NCBI RefSeq assembly: GCF_028389875.1
Contig: NC_084682.1
Location: forward strand, 2,862,001-2,926,000
Length of the DNA stretch: 64,000 bases
From: Rhea pennata
Taxonomy: Eukaryota > Chordata > Aves > Rheiformes > Rheidae
Reading direction: 5' to 3'
Below are positions 37,809 to 64,000 of the stretch, piece after piece; the first letter of the stretch is position 1; each line of letters opens with the position of its first letter. The translations under genes were made by a program, and so were the position numbers. The notes below the pieces were generated by a model, which was not told the origin of the DNA, searched no databases, and saw only the letters and a list, made by a program, of their open reading frames with translations.

Positions 37809-37871
37809 GCTTCAACAAGCCAAGCTGATAGCGACCAAAGGTTATTATCCATCAGCTTGGCTTGTTGAAGC
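37809..37871. repeat. Perfect 21-bp inverted repeat with 21-nt loop
   Basis: The left arm 37809-37829 (GCTTCAACAAGCCAAGC...) is the exact reverse complement of the right arm 37851-37871. Loop 37830-37850. RNA from either strand would fold into a 63-nt hairpin. The position is intergenic, about 3.5 kb upstream of the PPM1D start codon. Confidence 0.92.
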
Positions 37872-40158
37872 TTGCTTAGGGGCAGAAGGAAAGAGAGAGA
37901 TTGTGGTGTAGCTGTGAGCAATAAGGCGAGGACAGTCGCCAAAGCCAGCTGAGGTGCTTCACGAATGAGAGAGGCTTTAGGAACATGCTTTGCCAAAATC
38001 AGATGGGCAGTGTTGCTTTCTGCTGTTCTGTGGTAAGTTTTTTGCCCAGGTTAAGAGCATTTTATGTATCCAAGCTATTAATAATTTTGTATTATTCATC
38101 TCTCAGGCAAAGTGATTGTGGCTTCAACAAAATACAATTTGTGTAACTTTAAGTGAAACATGCTGCTGGAAAAGGGAGGGCAGGGTCCTGGCCACCCAGC
38201 ACTGACTTGTGATTTAGAATTATAATGCATGTATGTACCTGCGTCAGTTCTTATTGTCTGTGGCAGCTGAGGGAAAGGAATACTGCAGTAAAAAATGCTA
38301 GTACTTGCATGAACCTTCTTCCTTGACAGTCCTGCTAAGAAAGTCACATGTTTATTCAGCTGCTTGAGGGTAGACCTTTAAAATGTTTGACTGCAATTTC
38401 ATAGGAAGCACCATTTGAAGAGCAATATGATGTTTTGGTGCACATTGTTTTTTCTTGTGCTTCTTCTGCCTCAGCTATAGTGTGCTTCTCTCTTCTCCAG
38501 TGTTTGAGCTCAGGCCTGTGACATTGTGCACCTAGTTCCCCTCTATCTGTTTCTTTTCTTTTTATTTTTCAGTCTTTGAGGCTGTGGAAAGGTAATCCTC
38601 AAAGATACCCTAACGAGATCGCTAATGGTTGCATAATGTGTTAGTGAACATCAAAAAGTAACTTATGGAAGTTGTGACACTTACCTTCTGATGCTAGCTA
38701 ACCCAACCAATTTATATTAAAACTGCAGCTGCCTAATCTATTTTAGTATTTTAACAACTTTTGGCTAAACATGAGAATTCTTTTTTTTTTTTCCTTCCCC
38801 CTCCCCCCCCCCAAAAAAATAGAGCTGGTTTACTTTAGCATTAGCCTATTCCAGAATTATTTAAACTATGCTAAAATAAAAAAGTCAAGTTTTAGCCACA
38901 AGAGAAATCGTGCTACTTTAATTTTAAGAAATTACTTTTGAATTAGTTAAACCAGGCCAAACAATAAAAATCTTTGTGCAGCCATTCAACAATGGATTTA
39001 TTTTAATTTTTGCTTAAATCCGTTAGCCAAAATGAGAATAAACTACCATCATAGTCAAGTAACTATCCAGTTATATTAGTTCAGAAACATTTTACATTAA
39101 ATGATTGCAACTTTTCTCATGTGAAAAGCCATTTAATTTTGATGAGCTACTTACCCTAACTTCAAAATCTTGTGTCTGTGAAATAGCTGAGGGGAGCAGG
39201 GGGAGTTTCTGCTGAACATTTGATTCCTTTACATATAAAAATAAGGAAAACCCTCCCCATGTTTATGTTTTAGAGAGATGCATGGAGAAAATGCTAAACT
39301 GTCTTTGCGTTATTGCCTATTACTTTGGTCTTGAAGTGTGGAAACTGCCGTGGTACTCTGTCAAACTTCTTCATCTTTATTAAAAGTCTTTCTCCCTGCA
39401 TCTTCACAATTTTTGTGTACACATATTTCTGCAAGTGTCTGGTTTAGTTGAATCCAATTTTCTTGTGTGCTAAGTGAATACAAGAGGAAATTAGCAATTA
39501 AGAATGTTCTATTTGTTGGATGATGTGCTGCAGTTGTGCGCCCAGTAAATCTTAAAACACTGTTTGCATTTTTGCAAATGTAACTGTGGCATACAAAAGC
39601 ACCTACAACCTATTGTAACTTGATTAAATCTATGAATGTATCAGTCACTTATTTATGATACTATTGTCTTGATTGTAAAGTTAGTATTAACAGATAGAAA
39701 TTAAATGTTTTATTTCATTCAAAAATGTAAACCTAACACTTGGACTTATAAAGGAGAGAAAGAAATAATGCTGGAATTTGAATAGTGGTTTCTATGATCA
39801 TAACAAATCATTTTTCCCCTTGATTTTTTCATTATTTTTAAATTCTTCACAAATACTAAACTATCTAGAATATATTTACATAAAGCACAGGAGTGGGAGC
39901 TGATGCGTTTGGTTCTGTTCATGGAGTAGCCTATGATTTTCTGCTGTAAATTGTTTAGGAAAGTATTACCTATATTGAAAGATAATTCTTATATAATAAC
40001 CTCTCTGCCTAAATTTATTCCCTTATGAAACAGGGCTGTAGAATTTTTCAGAATATGGAGACTTCCCCTGTGATGAAATAGATCTGAAAACACTCTGGTT
40101 TTTTTTCTTCTCAGTTGTTTCAAGTCAGTTACATTGTTTTCTGGCTACATTAGTAACC

Positions 40159-40221
40159 AAAAAGAGGGGGGGGGAAAAAAAAAAAAAAAAAAGAGAGAGA
40201 GAGAGAAAAGAAAAAGAAAAG
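40159..40221. repeat. 63-nt uninterrupted purine tract (G-run, A-run, GA-run)
   Basis: Composed of a G9 block, an A18 block and a (GA)n block followed by AAAAG units. It lies about 1.2 kb upstream of the PPM1D start codon. Confidence 0.9.
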
Positions 40222-41290
40222 TCCGTTCACCCCTGTGTGCACTCTGATGTCAGCAGCAGTGGATCTGTTGCAGGCTTGGCAATTGGCAGGGCACGTTTTG
40301 TATGTGTCCTTAGTTGCAAGCGAAATAGAGAGACTTTGTGGTTTCTTGGATTGTATAAAGCTCAAATTAGTCTTCATGTCCTTTATGCATCTTTATGAAG
40401 TACATGTTTCATTGCATATGTGGCAAACGTGCCTATAAAGTCTATTCTGAAGCTTAATGAACAGATTTTGAAGGCAGGATTTCTCTATCCTGTATTTGGC
40501 TGTTGATCTTGCAATTGGTCTGATAGTGAATATCTGCCTATAAAATAGGGAGTGATAGTTATCTCACTGGATCAGTGTGGATTAATTCACTTTTGTTTGT
40601 AGCAGGTCTTCAGATCCCTGCATGCTCTAGAAATCCAAAGCCTTGCAGATGTACTTCTTATTTTTAAATGCTATTGACTTTAATTTGGTTCATGGAAGGA
40701 AATTCGAAGTGCTTGTAGTACTTAAGCTGGGCAGTTATCTCCATTTTACTGATGGTGGGAATATTTTTGCAGAATTCAGTAACTGTTTTAGCTGTTAAGA
40801 GCTTGTAGCAGAAAAGGGCTCTAGGTGTTCGGAGTGGGTAGTTGGGCAGCAAATATAGCAATATCGAGAACTTACACAAGTCCCCTGCCTCTGCCCAGGG
40901 CACCTCTTCCCTAAAGTTTTGTGGTCGAGAGCGTAAATACTGCGTCAGCACTTCTGGCTATCCAGGGAAACCCCCCCGGGAGTCCGTGCTGCCCGGGTGG
41001 GGAAGCCTGGGCTTCAAGGGGCCTAGAGCGAGGCCGGGAGCCCCTCTCCGGGGGTGCTCCGCCGCCGGAGCCCGCCTTGCCGGCGGCGGAGCGGTGGCAC
41101 CCCCCGCTGCCGGGGCGGGAGCGCCGCGCTGCGCCGGCGGCGGGCGGCAGGGGGCGCCGCGGCGCGCCCGGCCGCCCCTTCCGCCGCGGCGCGGCGCGGC
41201 GGCGCGGCAGGGGGCGCTGCGGCGCGGAACGCGGCGCGCCCGCGGTTCCAGCGGGGATTGTCGGCGGCGCGCGGCGCGGTGCGGCGCCGC

Positions 41291-41300
41291 GGACATGCCC
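41291..41300. promoter_or_regulatory. PPM1D: Candidate p53 half-site in PPM1D 5' region
   Basis: GGACATGCCC matches RRRCWWGYYY at all ten positions. Mammalian PPM1D is a direct p53 target with a response element in its 5' region. No second perfect half-site abuts it here. Confidence 0.45.
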
Positions 41301-41330
41301 GAGCGGCGCCGCCGCCGCCATCAACAATAG
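41295..41330 (+). CDS. Candidate upstream ORF in the PPM1D leader (11 codons)
   Basis: ATG at 41295 opens an 11-residue frame, [11 protein letters not shown], with stop TAG at 41328-41330, 80 bases before the PPM1D start. It counts as a uORF only if transcription starts upstream of 41295, which is likely but unproven. The next ATG is the PPM1D start itself. Confidence 0.4.
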   Translation: MPERRRRRHQQ

Positions 41331-41410
41331 TCCTCGGCGGCGCGGCGCCATCGCGGGCGCGGAGCGGCGGGCGGCGCCGCCGCGCCGGGCCGCCTCCCTC
41401 CCTGCTCCCC

Positions 41411-63856
<22,446 letters not shown>

Positions 63857-64000
63857 GTAATTTTTTTTCCCCAAAAACATTTTTTAATGTTCACTTTTGA
63901 GTCTGGAGCCCATGGAATACTCATCAATCCCTTGTTCCTTCTCCTAGAAGTAGTTTCTTTTTATATGGCTCAGTCTGTAGGATTGTGGCAATGGTGTAGC

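Larger units (their letters stand above)
33791..40940. other. Intergenic spacer between APPBP2 and PPM1D promoters
   Basis: About 7 kb, GC-rich up to about 34160 and AT-rich afterwards. Every open frame is short and unrecognised. Contents: poly-A 34169-34196, T-runs near 34570-34589, a 21-bp perfect inverted repeat 37809-37871, a T/C run with poly-C near 38781-38812, and a purine tract 40159-40221. A divergent non-coding transcript from the APPBP2 CpG island would lie here on the plus strand, but the sequence does not show one. Confidence 0.6.

Noticed and set aside
41054..41410. In-frame N-terminal extension of PPM1D from ATG 41054
   Set aside because: The sequence is low-complexity Arg/Ala/Gly and not part of any PPM1D protein; [17 protein letters not shown] at 41411 matches the family start.

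Overview
The window looks like a piece of a bird chromosome. It carries two vertebrate genes in divergent (head-to-head) orientation, both recognised from exon translations: APPBP2 on the minus strand (coding exons 33122 down to 11156, complete) and PPM1D/WIP1 on the plus strand (coding exons from 41411 to 63856, five exons, with the last exon beyond the right edge). The same two genes are neighbours on human 17q23. A 5'-truncated CR1 retroposon with the typical ATTCTATG 3' tail (about 51788-52029) and compact introns (APPBP2 coding span about 22 kb, one intron of 78 bp) point to a bird. A non-avian reptile is not formally excluded, and the species cannot be named from this sequence.

Layout. 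1-5384: intergenic DNA downstream of APPBP2, with low-complexity tracts and one short tandem duplication, and no gene recognised. 5385-11155: probable long 3' UTR of APPBP2 (the end is inferred from an AATAAA signal). 11156-33122: 13 APPBP2 coding exons, which join in frame to a 586-residue protein. 32650-33640: CpG-island promoter of APPBP2, followed upstream by an 87-nt pyrimidine tract. 33640-40940: intergenic spacer, unremarkable except for simple repeats and a 21-bp perfect inverted repeat. 40950-42010: CpG-island promoter, 5' leader and first exon of PPM1D. 41850-63613: PPM1D introns and exons 2-5, with the CR1 element in intron 3. 63857-64000: start of PPM1D intron 5.

Function. APPBP2 is a TPR protein known as an APP-tail and microtubule binder and as a CUL2 substrate receptor. 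PPM1D is the p53-induced nuclear PP2C-family phosphatase that switches off DNA-damage signalling. Nothing here indicates that they act in one pathway; their linkage is conserved synteny.

I found no new multi-gene system, CRISPR array, bacterial-type operon, tRNA or rRNA. The items most worth a second look are two long perfect hairpins (14370-14429 and 37809-37871), a p53 half-site that overlaps an 11-codon upstream ORF in the PPM1D leader, a strongly diverged N-terminal loop in PPM1D, and a YY1-type motif over the APPBP2 start codon. All exon boundaries were read by eye from frames, GT/AG sites and family knowledge; no alignment was run.
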